A stretch of DNA of 64,000 bases from Annulohypoxylon bovei var. microspora (lineage: Eukaryota > Ascomycota > Sordariomycetes > Xylariales > Hypoxylaceae). The first letter of the stretch is position 1. The number at the start of each line of letters is the position of its first letter. The notes below the pieces were generated by a model that had not been told where the DNA came from, did not search any database, and worked only from the letters and a program-made list of their open reading frames with translations. Shown one piece after another: positions 38,251-50,718 of this stretch. Location of the stretch: contig MU405313.1 of the NCBI GenBank assembly GCA_022836615.1, positions 62,001 through 126,000 on the forward strand, in the 5' to 3' direction. The position numbers and the translations under genes were made by a program.

Positions 38251-39850
38251 GGGGTTATAACATCGTCTACCTTTTTCTACAATTACGAAGCCGAGGTCCA
38301 AATCACTCTCACGTTCATTCACCGGCATTCGCCAAAAGCCGCATAACCGCATATTCCAGTTTGGACATACTGTACCAGCAGTTGTCTTCGGCACCATAAT
38401 ACATATCGGGTCATCTCCCATTATTAATCAGCTCGATCCGGTCATCATAGCATGGTGTTCAAGGAAAAGGGGGGCGGGGGCCGCCCCAATTTTTCAGGAT
38501 CTCTGGGTTTAAATGGGTAACTATCCGGTTACGACAGCGAGAGCTCACGGCGCATTTTTCCCGTGTAATATTGGGGCCTGATTACCGTAATATGGTACTA
38601 GTGGAAGCAGATGGGGCCAACTAAGAGGGAGGTGGTAGGCTCAGCCCGCAGAGGCGGCCGGGTTAGAGGCGCTTCCAGGTAAAGGAAGACTTCACGAGTC
38701 TCTCTACGGATGGAAACTCGTTCATTGGAGGGGAACACGCATCACTATCTTGGCAAAGATTACTACTGCGGCGTACGGGTCATTAGGGGTTTCAATTATA
38801 ATTGGGTGGCATACTTCGAGACGGGCATAGTGGCCTCGGGCTATTATTGGTAGTAAGATATACAGCATTATTACTGCGGGACCGCATCTTACGGACTCAT
38901 CTATCTACTCTTCTCATCTACATTTCCATCAAACGGCGTTCGGAGGGATTGGGTCGGGCTCGGTTACATCTGGGGGGGGTGCCTCACCGGTGATGGTCTC
39001 AATGATGGTCTCGATATCACACGTCTTATAGGTACTATAAAATAAATATGTATATATTTCCCCTCTTCATTACACTGTTCCGGAACATAAGTGGCTGTTG
39101 AGTTCGCATATGCTCCATGGTAAGGGGGTAAGGGGGCAAGAGCGGCCTAGAATCATGTGTACCAACAGCCGCGCCATATTCCTACCTTTTGGCTACAACT
39201 AGGTCGGTGAGGTGTTTACGACGCTCGCCCATATCTACTGTTGCTGCAGGCTTGTCCTCGCATGCAGCTGATAGCTACCCATCATCAGAAAGAGGGTGGA
39301 GTGAAGTTATCTAGGTTAGCTCACATGACCTTTATCATTAACTAGGAATGGCGAGGCCGACGGATATGGCGTACGAAGTACGTGTATAACAGAGGACATA
39401 TATAACCCTGATTACGCCTTGGCCAGCGCGATACGACCGCTGCGACCCAATGACCGCTCTCGAAACATGGGGATGGCAGATCTTGTCGGTAGACTATAGG
39501 GGGCCTTTATATAGAAGCCCGCTCCAGCTGCGGCCGGGTACCTAATGTATAACAACGGCCAGGTAAGTCACCCTCCTCGCCAATCTAGCTCGATGGGGCC
39601 GTCAATAAAATGCCGAAAGCGCTATGATCTTCTCCCTCTCACTCGGGCCAAGCCGTCGTTAAACAAACTGACGAGTCAGATACGGAGCGGCTTGGCCCCT
39701 TTACCTGAGGAAGCAAGGGATAGCTAGACGGAAAGGTTCTACTTGTTAATGGCATAACTGTAGTGACGAACTACGCGTAATCAAAAATGAGAGGCCGAAG
39801 AAGGAGAAACATTAGATAATAAAGTATGAGATATTTGCTCGTCAGCTGCA

Positions 39851-39946
39851 CATCCATAGCCTGCTCGACGACTCCCCACACCTTTCCGTTCAAGGGAAAA
39901 CGTGGTACTGACGCCCGTGTGGCGAGCAGGCTCAATTCTCTGGATG
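39851..39946. other. Nested inverted repeats, possible structured RNA
   Basis: Four nested complementary pairs are visible: CATCCA/TGGATG (39851-39856 with 39941-39946), AGCCTGCTCG/CGAGCAGGCT (39858-39867 with 39923-39932), CCACAC/GTGTGG (39876-39881 with 39917-39922) and TTTCC/GGAAA (39883-39887 with 39895-39899). Together they would make a long imperfect hairpin of about 96 nt. No family recognised. Confidence 0.4.
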
Positions 39947-42900
39947 GTAGGCCACGGACTCGACCTTGCGCTACCACACCAACCAACCCAAGGCTTGCAG
40001 GGTTCCCTCACTACTGGGTCCCACACGTCCGGCTAGACTACTGAGGCTATCGATCCCGTGTTGGCAACTCGGACGGGATGTGGAGCCTACAGCGGTCTTA
40101 GTCGCTGGGACGCAGCGGTAGTCAAGCGTCTGGGTCCGCGGGGAGAGCTTCCTAGAGACAAACCCCCCGGAAGCTGCTGGGGAGTCAGCAGATAGTAAGA
40201 CATTATGATAATATCAGTAACATAGCTAGATCGTATGCCACCTTCCACCAATTCCGCGGAGAAGAACGATTACGGATAACACGGCTGGATGGGAGGTCAA
40301 TGACGTTCCTCACGAGCCCTCAAGGCATGAAGGAGGTGCTCTCGGGAGCAACATGACTTGCATGAGACACATCTCGTTGATCCTCGTCATGGGAGGCCCC
40401 ATCCAAAGCAGATGTAAGATAAGCAGCCATGGTAAGGGCCCTAGAAGCCCCAAACAACCACCACCTAACAGAGAATAGACGTGACACGACACACGACAGT
40501 TTGCAGGCGCCGAATCAGAGACTAGTCGTATGACCCCCATCAGCCTTAGCGTCGGTTAGAAAGCATCCCAGAGAGAGGGACGATGCGGGGAATGCCAGTC
40601 ACGCCGTCGTCGAATTTGTGAGTCAAAAAATCCCTGACATCGATCATGGCCGGGTAGAGGGAGAGCACACACATAGGCGGCACAACACAAAACACAAAAC
40701 ACACGCACGCCTGCACGCCTACACACATACGCACCACCTTAATCGTGTGCTAGTATAAGCACGAAATGCGAGCTAATGCAACGACGACGGCCGTCAACCG
40801 AATCTAGTAAGACATCGGGAACCGATAGGCAGGATACCCATAGTCAGAAAAGGGAAGGGCCAAGGCCTGTAACTGGCACCCTAGCCATTACATCCCGTCC
40901 CGTCCTTCAAATAACACATAAGACAATAATACGCCATCGTTGTTCTGGTAGCGAGCCCGGTGCGGACGGACCTCCATTCGCTACTACGTCGATGCGCAAA
41001 GTAGAGAAAAGGGTCGCACTCCGAAATCGTGCAGCGCGGTCACCGCCAGCAAGCAGCCGAGGGAAGATCTCGAAACTGGATGGCTCGACACAAGCTGCTG
41101 CAAGATGTCTGTTTCATTATGCAAGGACGTGGGATAGACAGACTACCGGTACATAGTAATTCTCGTCTTTAACCGGGTCTGGGTCTTCTCATTATTCATT
41201 TGCAGACCCTACAAGAGCCTACCTCGGACGATGACAATGACAGTGACAATGGCAAGGATGGAAAACAAAAAGGATCACACATTCTCTTCTCTTCCGCTTC
41301 CCCCAATTATGAGCAGTCTAAGCAACGGGGCAGACTATGGTAATATATCATTTTGACACATATGACATATGTACGAACAGACGTTTCCTCGCTAGGGCTA
41401 GGGCTTGGCTTTCTCATGCTTCATACCCTTGATCAAGCAGCGCAGTTAGGGTCAAAGAACAGATAGAAAGAAGAATGGTGCAACAAATCCCAGCCACTGA
41501 GAATTAAGCAGAAGTTAGGAGGCCGGAAAAACCGTCCCCGAGGCGTCAGCTTCACTTAAGCTTAAGGTTGTTCCTGCTATAATGGCCCGTGCACGATAGA
41601 TCTTCGACCTTCTATGATTCGTTACATTTAGATTAGGTTAGCGTAGCTTAGTATCGGGTTAGGACATGTATATATGCATATATATTGACACAGGTATATA
41701 CCTCTACCTTATATGGTAATATGTAGGTCGGAAAGGTACGGAGTTACTTTACGACGTGTTTCCCCCTGACCGAGTCCGCACTGTGACATTCCGCTTCCAT
41801 CACTTGCATACTCCCAACCACAACTCACCCGCTCCGGGATCGATTATTCACACCCCGGCGACTAGATGCATACGGAGAACGGGGAGCATCCGCTAGCCTC
41901 GTGGTATTAGCTCCGTTCCGTAATTTAGCCTCGAAGCAGTTTACACAGCCTTTTAAATTCACAACTACAGAGGCTATTGCAGCAGTACGCAGCCTTATTG
42001 AATGCTATTAACTAACAATGAGTCGGTTTATTTAGATACCGAATTGAAATATTTTAGGATAAAATGAATTGTCCTCACCTTCGCATATATCGATAAGTAC
42101 AAATGGGCTGTGGTTTATACATACGTTGCGCCCATCTCGAAAACTCTAGCCAAGGCTGAACTAGCCATACGAGGCCATACGAATATAAACGAAAATTTAC
42201 GAAAATTCACAGGTGAAAATGTTTTTTTTTCTCTAACCTCATGTGTACCTGTTTTCACGAATTGTTAACTAAATCATGATCTATTCTCGAAGAGGACAGC
42301 AAAGTACCTATTCTAGCAGCTACTCCGGGACATATGCAGCCTCCCGTCCTCTAGCGCTAGAAACGTGTTAGCTCGCTATAAAAATGTTAGCTGAGCCCAA
42401 CACGATTTATACTGGAGAACCCTGTAGGTAAGGCAGGGTACAAAATCGAGAGATCTAGTTATGAGCTGCATACCGAGGTACCTTGTCTCTCCGCTGGTGT
42501 CACCCGCTCGCGACATCTTGTACGATGCTACCATCGGCACATGGGTTCGAGTGCTCGGATCCACCCTCTCACCGAGATCTGGTGAGGCTCCTTCACCAGG
42601 GTTATGCTGGGAAGTATACAATACATACCTTCCATTTGCGATACAACCCCAGATTCCGATTGGCCCGCAAGAGAGGAAGTGATAGTTCGCAACGAAATAG
42701 CGTGCAGTAGCCCAAGAAGGAGGCCCAAGCCTCTGGCACGGTATCAGCCTGTTACTAAATCTGCACCTATAGGGGGATCTGTTGAATTAGGAGGCCGATG
42801 TATCTTTATTGCCTTACGGCCCAAACCGATGGATTCGATAACAGCCCACGTAATCATTATCTACGCCTTGCGGCCTGGTATCTGCACCACACAGACATAA

Positions 42901-45900
42901 TGGACACCTAGCCCCCTGAATTTATTCCTCTATTAGTGGATTTCAATTGCCCCTTTTCTCTCTTGGGGGGCAGAGGACAACTGTACAATCAGACAACCAC
43001 CTCACAGCCTTTTCCAGTCTCATAACAACTCTAGATTTCCAGGAGAAAGCCAAGTATCATTCCAGCGAGGTCTAAATTTTTGACGACATAGGATTTTGAA
43101 GACGTAAAAGGCGGAAAAGGACCGAGATTTACCGGATGTTGTTCCCGTCCCTTTAGCACGTCAGGGGCTGAAAATTTTTCTCCGGAGGATGACAACACCA
43201 GTGACGATTCAACGACGAGAAGATGCATTTACAATAGAGAAAAAAATCAACTACATATATGAACTCGACAGCACTCAGGAGAACTTCTTTAAGTATACGG
43301 AACTCTGTAGACCTTCGACATTTGGGAGGAGCGTATCTAAATTTTACTACCAACCTGTTCACCGCTCTTCACGCCAGATAGAATTTTCCTACCAAATTCG
43401 AAGAATCATGCATCAAATCACTAAGCAACGAAGAACTCAACAACGAGAGGATCCAGCCTAGAAATTCTAATGTACCAGTTTTCCTTTAGGACAGCTAATT
43501 TGGAAGAACCCCAAACCCAGGTTACCGCTCGGTCGGCCTCTTAGATGAACATCGAGAAGATTTTAACAACGAAACCCATAGGACCAAGAGGACGAGTTCC
43601 CGACTATTTCTTGGATATAGGAACCCAAACCTCCACCTCAAGACAGCATAATTTGCATTTTGGTACTTGAACAACGCCAAAAGACTATCTGCCAACACAA
43701 GAACATCACGAATAGTACTGACAACAACCATAACATACATATGGTTCTAATTATCATAGCCTCGACAGACTAACTCTTGTGGTGCACCCTATTAACCGTA
43801 TTTCCCCCTTCTAACTTCGAGTTTTTCGAATAGAGATACGATCCAATTTACCTAACTTTCTGATTTGAAGAGATCTTCTAACCCCTAGGTCACTGAACGA
43901 AATCTACACAAATTATTAGATGGAAATCTGCCGGGTTTGTTGTTTAGGCCTTTTTATTTTTATCCTACCCTCGAACATCACCGCTACGACGACCCCAAGG
44001 CTTGGAAGCAAGTCTTACGAGAAGTCCGTACGGCCCCAGTTGTTAACTTCGAATACAACCTACGCCCTCCGAAGTGCATACTTCTCTTTCAACTTAGGTA
44101 AACATTACGTACATTTTTCAGGTACCTCAGCCAATGGAAGCGGATGGGACGACATTTAATTCGAAAAGGACTCTTCAGCAACTCCCTGTCTTCCTCGATA
44201 GACACTAAGATCGACGGGAGCTTCCTAAAAGTAATCGCCCAACCTGACGAGGGGAAGAGCAAGATAGGGTAACAAGTATTTGGTTCAAACTCGAAGTCCC
44301 CTCAGCACCACGGCCGACTCGATTTATCGAAGTTGGACGAGTGGATAAGTAAGACAGGGAATGGTGTTTGGCGAAATAGTACCTAAATATCGATTATCGA
44401 TCGATAAATCCGGAGCCTTCTAAAGTTTCCAACGACGTTGAAAGACCCTTAGCAATTATTCGCGAACATAGGCGGGGCGCCTAATATCTTGGGAACTTAC
44501 GCAGATCACTCCGTATCAGGACGCATATTCGATTATCCTCTTGGCTTATATTTTCGGATGTTACGTCGACTCTACACAGCAGAAGGCGGGTTTGGACTTT
44601 GGATTAACATTACGTCGTGGAGAAATTCTAGCTTCGGTTCATTGACGAGTGATATGGATGATGAAATATCGATTCGTTTGCTATCTCGAGGCTTTATTTG
44701 ACAGCGTCGATCGATCCTCGCCGAGTAAATTTCCTACGCCATTGTCGTACGAACCCATATATATAATTTCTGTATAAGAGTTCGGAAACAGAGGGCACAG
44801 AATGAGGGATGGTAGTAGTATTGATAAAAGTTTATCATTTCGGCTTCTATCGTCTCGATCTGACGGAACGATACCCCGGCTTACGACGGACTGAAATCGA
44901 GTTCTAGGTATCATGCTCGCCGAGGCTATGGAATCATATACCAGACACGATTACGAATAACTAAGACAAAGATTTGAGCAAGAAGGATATTACGATAGTT
45001 GAGTAGGGAGGTACTTATATGTTTCAGAACAGGGTCATTTTAACGTCACATTGACTTTCTCACCGAAGAACCCTCTGGGAATCACGCACACCAATGGCGT
45101 CACAAGATTTAACCAATGCCTGCCCTAGAAATCTATTGGATATGAAGGTAGCTGTAACTACGGTGACCACGCTTATGGCGAAGACTTTTGGGGGCGAGGA
45201 GATATTCAAAGTCGCCGGAGGATGGATTTTCGAGACCTAACAAAGAACCCTGGATGTCGAATTCGCTATATCGATACATACATGGGATGCTTTTTATTTG
45301 ATCTTGCTAGCTACGGTTCTACATTGCCTTCGACTCCACTCGGTGTTTTGGTCAGCTGGTCGAACGTCGCTGTCTGGATCTCGCAGCTATCGCGACAAGC
45401 TTATATCACGTCCCCGAAAGAATTGGAAGCCGATTTGCCAAGGATATCGAACGAGGCACCAGTTCTAGCACGTATCCGTATTTTTTACAAGGCGAACGAA
45501 TCCCTACCTACGCATCTGGTCAAATATATTCTAAGAGGGTTTAAGGTTACTTCTTTACGAAACGTTATGAAGACTTGCGACTCGAAGTAACATGCAAGGA
45601 CTGGAAATAAGTTTTCATTGCTCGGCACTGAGAGGTAACAAAGGCTGAAGGAGGAGCGGACAAATGGTCACGCAATACGCCTCAGTGCATCCGCAAACGG
45701 GACCAGAAAGAAAAGGGGTCGAGTTACGATCAGGGGGAATTCTCTCCGAATTAACTAAAATCCATTGGTTATAGGCTACGATCTCCCTTCCTGCTCTTAG
45801 GGAAATGCCACTCATCACATTTTAGAATTAAATTAGCTAGACGTTTTCAGGATCCAGTTCTAAATTATTAACTACCAGGAACGATGCAAGCACGAAATCA

Positions 45901-46889
45901 CGTATCGAAGATAGCCGCACACACATTCAACTCGTTTTATTTAAGAACAATAGCCTGTCGATCCTCTATAGACGTCGCAGGTGCATATCTTTCTCGTCTG
46001 CACTCTGTATGGACCTTCACAATCCATTCCAGGCAACACCGTTAGCCTCTGCGCTCGGCGAGTGTAGAGCACACCGCGATACTATAACCGTGTAATTCGG
46101 AAGCACCAAGTGATCACAATTTTTAAACCCGTGATCCAGTAGGTGCTCCCATGTATGTCGGAGTTGGCCAGGAGCTTGCGAATCCCGACATCTTATCTCG
46201 ATCGGGTCCGAGGAGACTCCATTCGTATCGGCTAAAGGCTGTTAGTGATGCTCAAAACGATTTGTGCTGGGATATATTTCTTTACCTTTATACTGCCGCT
46301 CTTGTGTCATGGGCCTTTATGCCTATTCAAGCGCGCAGTAGAATCGGACTCTCCGCAGGCCAGGGGGCCCACCGGTCCGTAAAAAAAAGGGGGAAGCCCT
46401 AGGGACGCCAATTTACTCGAGTATTAAAAAGGAGAAGCAAAATAGAGAAACGGGCGAAGAATGCTAACAAAAAAATCTCGCTTGCAAGTTCCAGGTTTGC
46501 CCTACGGTTCTCTTGGACAAGTGCCGGCGATATCGTTGTCGACAATTTTGCTTATCACGCCATAAATACATAAACGAGACAGAACTTTAAAGCTTCACGC
46601 ACAAGTTAGCTTACGTTTGATACGTAGTATTTTAAGACGAAGGGAGTATAGATGTATGCTGACAAGTCAAAGTCTTTCCGATATTCGGTCGCCATTGCTC
46701 ACTGCTTGTCGTTTCGAGCACCGATCATCTTCCCAATGGGTGGGAAGACTAGATTTTTCTGTGTTGTTGAATTCTTGCCGGGCTTTATGGCGAAAGATCT
46801 ACCATATATCAGTTATATTAGGAGGTTATGCTTCACTTTGTCCTTATCAAGATTTATGCTATCCCGAATCTCGTGATGATTGCCGCAAT

Positions 46890-47640
46890 TGTATTCTTAC
46901 GAAAAGAAAGTTATGTTTAAATATGATTTTAATATGTATATAAAAGTATCATCCGGCTTATTATAATATAAAAGTTAACCCAATTAACGTTTTTAACATA
47001 CTTTGGTAATATTATTCTATATTATCGTCTATGGACGTGATGAATAACACTTCGTTAATTATAATTATTTTATTATAATTAAAAACCTTAAATAGACTAC
47101 AAAACTATGAGAAAATTTTAAACACTAAGATAATAACATGGAAGCTCTTTTAAGAAATTTCTTCTCAAAAGGCTCACTACTAAGAAGGGAGATGATTAAG
47201 AGGGGTTGGTAACAACTAACACATAAACTTTTATTTAATAGCAAAAAGCTTATTACAAACATTAATTATTTATTTATCACCTGAATAATTTAACACCAGA
47301 ACAACTTCTGGCAAAAGAAATAAAAGATAGTTATATTTGAAAATAAAATTATTGGCTCTTAGATATCAGTTTCTGGTCCCAATGTAGGTAGGTACCTGGT
47401 GAACAACATTGATTAACAAACTAAAACTAAGAAAATATTCCAATGACAAATGAAATCTTATAAATTTCTTTAATCAATCTAATACAACACAAACTACCTG
47501 TACTTATTCTATAAAGCGTTGCGAGCACTTACCAATCATATATTGGAAGTGTTGTTAAATGTTAGGTAGGTACCTAGTGAAACATATTCCCAAGCGTATC
47601 ACAGATCTTAAGTATCACGATCAACGCCTCTTAATCGGGT
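46890..47640. other. AT-rich block
   Basis: About 750 bp strikingly richer in A and T than the surroundings, with many TA-rich runs and no ORF. It contains two direct copies of a TAGGTAGGTACCTRGTGAA motif, near 47386 and 47561. The composition would fit RIP mutation of an old repeat, or an insertion of organellar-like DNA. Confidence 0.45.
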
Positions 47641-47773
47641 TACTTACAATGTAGAAAATAGCCTTAGCCAAGTTATTAAGCAACATGGCGACGGAGGATG
47701 AACAAGACGGTTCAACCCATAGGCCATGTATTTCTTAGAGCGACGAATGACCTAACCTAACCCCCTTTCCTTA

Positions 47774-50236
47774 TCACCCTTTCTCCAGCCTCCTAACCCT
47801 CCTCTCAACGCCCTCCTCGAACTCGCTCACGCCCCCCTGCAGGACCTTCATCTCGCCAGCTTTAAGCCTACACACGACCCTCCTCGCCGCCCCCGCTCCC
47901 GCCCCCGCTCCCGTGTCATCATCCCCACTATCCTCCTCCCCATCCCCCACGCCCTCCACCACGCCGCGCACAAACCACCGATCGTGGCTAACCAGCACGA
48001 CGGCGCCGCCCCAGCCGCGCAGCGCCTGCCGCAGCGCGGCCACGGTCTCGTAGTCGAGGTGCGTGGTGGCCTCGTCGAGCACGAGGCAGTGCGGGCGGCG
48101 CCAGAGCACGCGGCCCATCTGCAGCCGCACGAGCTGGCCGCCGGAGAGCCGGCGGACGGGCACGTCCGACGCGAGGCGACCCGGAAGCCCCAGCTGGGCC
48201 AGCAGGCCTCGGACCTGTCCTTCGTCTAGCTCGCCGTGGATTTCTCTCGATAGCAGGGACAGCGCCGTCAGCTCGGGCTCCACGCGCCCCGTCTGCTGCA
48301 GCTCTTCGACGGCGTGCTGGGCGTAGTACCCGAGCTTCAGGCGCGGGTGTTTCGTCAGCGCGCCCGCGGCCGGCCTCGTCTCCTCGACCAGCAGCTTGAC
48401 CAGCGTCGACTTGCCGCTGCCGTTGAGCCCCAGCACGCCTACGCGGTCGCCCATGCCGACGGACAAGCTGACGTCCCTCAGCACCGTCTTCTTGTCGCCG
48501 GGGTACCTGAACGTGACGCCCTCCAGCGAGACCAGGGCGCCCGGAAAGCGCAGCTCGGAGGGCTCGGGGATGGCGAAGCTGACGGGCCTCTCGTCCTGCG
48601 GGACGTCGACGTCGGCGCGGCTCGTGAGGTGGAAGCCGACGAGGTCACGGTTGAGCTTGAAGCGGCCGCCCCTGGCGCTGGCCTCGAGGCCCCAGCGGTC
48701 GTCGAGCTTCTTCTGGCGCGACTTGGCCTGGCGGATCTTGTTCTGGTCGTCCTTGGCCTTGCCCTCGCGCAGGTTGCGCTGGATCGTCTGCTGGATGTGG
48801 TCCTTCTGCCGGTCCTGGGCGTCCTTCGCCCGCGCGAGGTGGGCCTTGAGCTCCGCACGCGAGGACTCGTAGGCCGGCAGGTCGCCGTGGAAGTACGTGA
48901 GGCCCCTATCCTTGATGATGAGTAGGTCCGTGCACAGCGAGGTGAACTCGCGGTCGTGGGATACGAGGATCAGGGTTGGCGGGTCTGGTGACTCGGCTAG
49001 GGCGGTGAGATGCCGCTGCAGCCAGATGATGCCGAGGAGGTCGAGGAAGTTGGTGGGTTCGTCGAGGATCAGTATATCCGTGTCTTGTAATAACGCGGCG
49101 GCCAATGCCGTTCGCATCTTCCAGCCCCCGGATAGGCTTGATACGGGCTGCGCCATGCGAGATTCTGTGAAGCCAAGACCTGTAAGTATCTTCTTCGCCT
49201 TGGACTCAGTGTCCGCTAGTTTCGAAGGTTCAATTTGAAGTTGAAGGTCAGCCAGCATATCTGCCGCCTCACTTGTTTCCTTCGCTAGTGTCTCGGATGA
49301 GATGTCTTCGTCATTCTCTTCATATCTATACTTCGTGTTAGGGCCACATGGAATCGTTTATGAAGGAATGATTGGTGTTATACTGCAATTGGAACTTAGC
49401 GACCTTCTTCTCCATCGCAACCAAGGCTTTTCTAGCTTGCATTCCTCTTGTGCCGCTACGAAGCCTGGCATCTTTGTCCTTTAGAAATAGTTCTTTTTGG
49501 AGACGCTCATGGTGAACTTTTCGAAATGCTTTTAGGGAGCCGAAGCCATCGCCGCTGTGAATGCCTCTAGATAGCACTGAAAAAATAGGTTAATAAGGGG
49601 TCAGAGGATTACACGATGTTGTGCTAACCATCAATTTCCCGTTGCACCTCCTGTTTAGCTGTGGCCCGTTCAACGACCTCCTCTAACACTACTGGTCCTT
49701 CGCCGTTATCAGGAGTAGTAGCCGGGCCGTCGTCAGTATTGACATCTCCAGCGTCGGTCTGTTGTAGAATTACTACGCGGGTTTCCTCTGGTATTCCCGG
49801 GATGAGCTTCTCCGCTATCGCTTTCAACAGAGCTACGATAATCCATAAGCGACAACTCATATATCAACTCACATACCTCCAGCTACAACTCAATTGACAT
49901 GCATAGGGACTCACTTGACTTCCCGGTGCCGTTCCGCCCGATAAGAGCATACCTCTGACCAGCCTTCAGTCTCAATTTGGCATTATTGAGGATCTCAGTT
50001 CCTTCACTCTTCGCCTTGGCCTTGCCTTTGGCACCTGGCTTAACCCCTGAAGTGACGGTGATATTTAGGCCTTCAATATCTAGCTATAAGTTTCTTAATT
50101 AGAACCTTTAGACATATAGAGAGAGACCAATGAATAGAGTATGTACCTCACGATAATTAGGGGTTCCGATGTTAAAGCGGGTTTGCTTGGAGGTGCATAG
50201 AATAGTTGCTGCGCTCTCTGCTTCCATGGACGTCAT
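47774..50236 (-). CDS. ABCF-type twin ATP-binding cassette protein
   Basis: Soluble ABC-F ATPase with two nucleotide-binding domains and no membrane segments; the family acts on ribosomes in translation and ribosome assembly (Gcn20/Arb1/Uup relatives). Minus-strand exons 50236-50147, 50083-49915, 49832-49629, 49576-49384 and 49325-47774 splice with consistent phases to 735 residues. Domain 1: Walker A GRNGTGKS (split by an intron), signature SSLSGGWKMR, Walker B LILDEPTNFLDL. The charged ABCF linker follows (RQKDHIQQTIQRNLREGKAK). Domain 2: Walker A GLNGSGKST, signature RLSGGQLVRLQMGR, Walker B LVLDEATTHLD, where Ala replaces the usual Pro of DEPT. A Gly/Ala/Asp repeat (GAGAGAGAA) near the C-terminus comes from a GC-rich minisatellite. 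I start at MTSMEAESAATIL; the frame is open further upstream after a possible acceptor at about 50295, so an extra 5' exon is possible. Which subfamily it belongs to is not settled. Confidence 0.88.
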
Positions 50237-50718
50237 GTTCGCGACAGTATGCCTGAACGTCTTAGTCACGGATGGGTAGCTTGAGGTGAATATCTGAAAA
50301 GGGGACTTGATCAGTATATGACTTCTTTCATCTTTAAAAATATAGTGATTCCCATGTCCGGGTACCTCCTAGATAGCATTTGAGCCGTAATACATAACCT
50401 TGTCAAGATAGATGCCGGAAAAGGATCGCACCTCCTTTAGATCTATACGATCTATGCGATGGCGTGTGGTATTGCATCCTTAGCTGCATAGAGCTAGCAG
50501 TAGCGTGGATGATTCATTCTGTTTCATTGTGGCGCCTCCTGTGATTGGCCAATATGAGAATTATACCCAGTAACTCATGCTGCTCAAACTAAATCCTTGG
50601 TTCTTAGTCGTTTATCATTGTCGTGTGGATTATAGGCGGGATAACGTACCTGTTGAGACATATTTATCGAGTCCATCCAAATTTTAGAAATTTAGTGATA
50701 CCAGCTACGATAAGACAT

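Larger units (their letters stand above)
38251..47773. other. Gene desert, right part
   Basis: About 9.5 kb with no supported gene. ORFs up to 126 codons (40776-41156, 45222-45590, both plus) show no recognisable domain or splice-joined continuation. Notable pieces are a multi-helix inverted-repeat region at 39851-39946, an AC-rich run at about 40680-40735, and an AT-rich block from about 46890 to 47640. Parts of 39-46 kb could be decayed genes or transposons, but I recognise no reverse transcriptase, transposase or integrase motif. Confidence 0.5.

Noticed and set aside
38074..38421. 115-codon minus-strand ORF
   Set aside because: It overlaps the 53-aa gene antisense, and promoter, leader intron and protein pattern support the plus strand. 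Kept as the main alternative.
45222..45590. 122-codon ORF in the gene desert
   Set aside because: Composition is protein-like, but there is no promoter context, no recognisable family and no joined exon.
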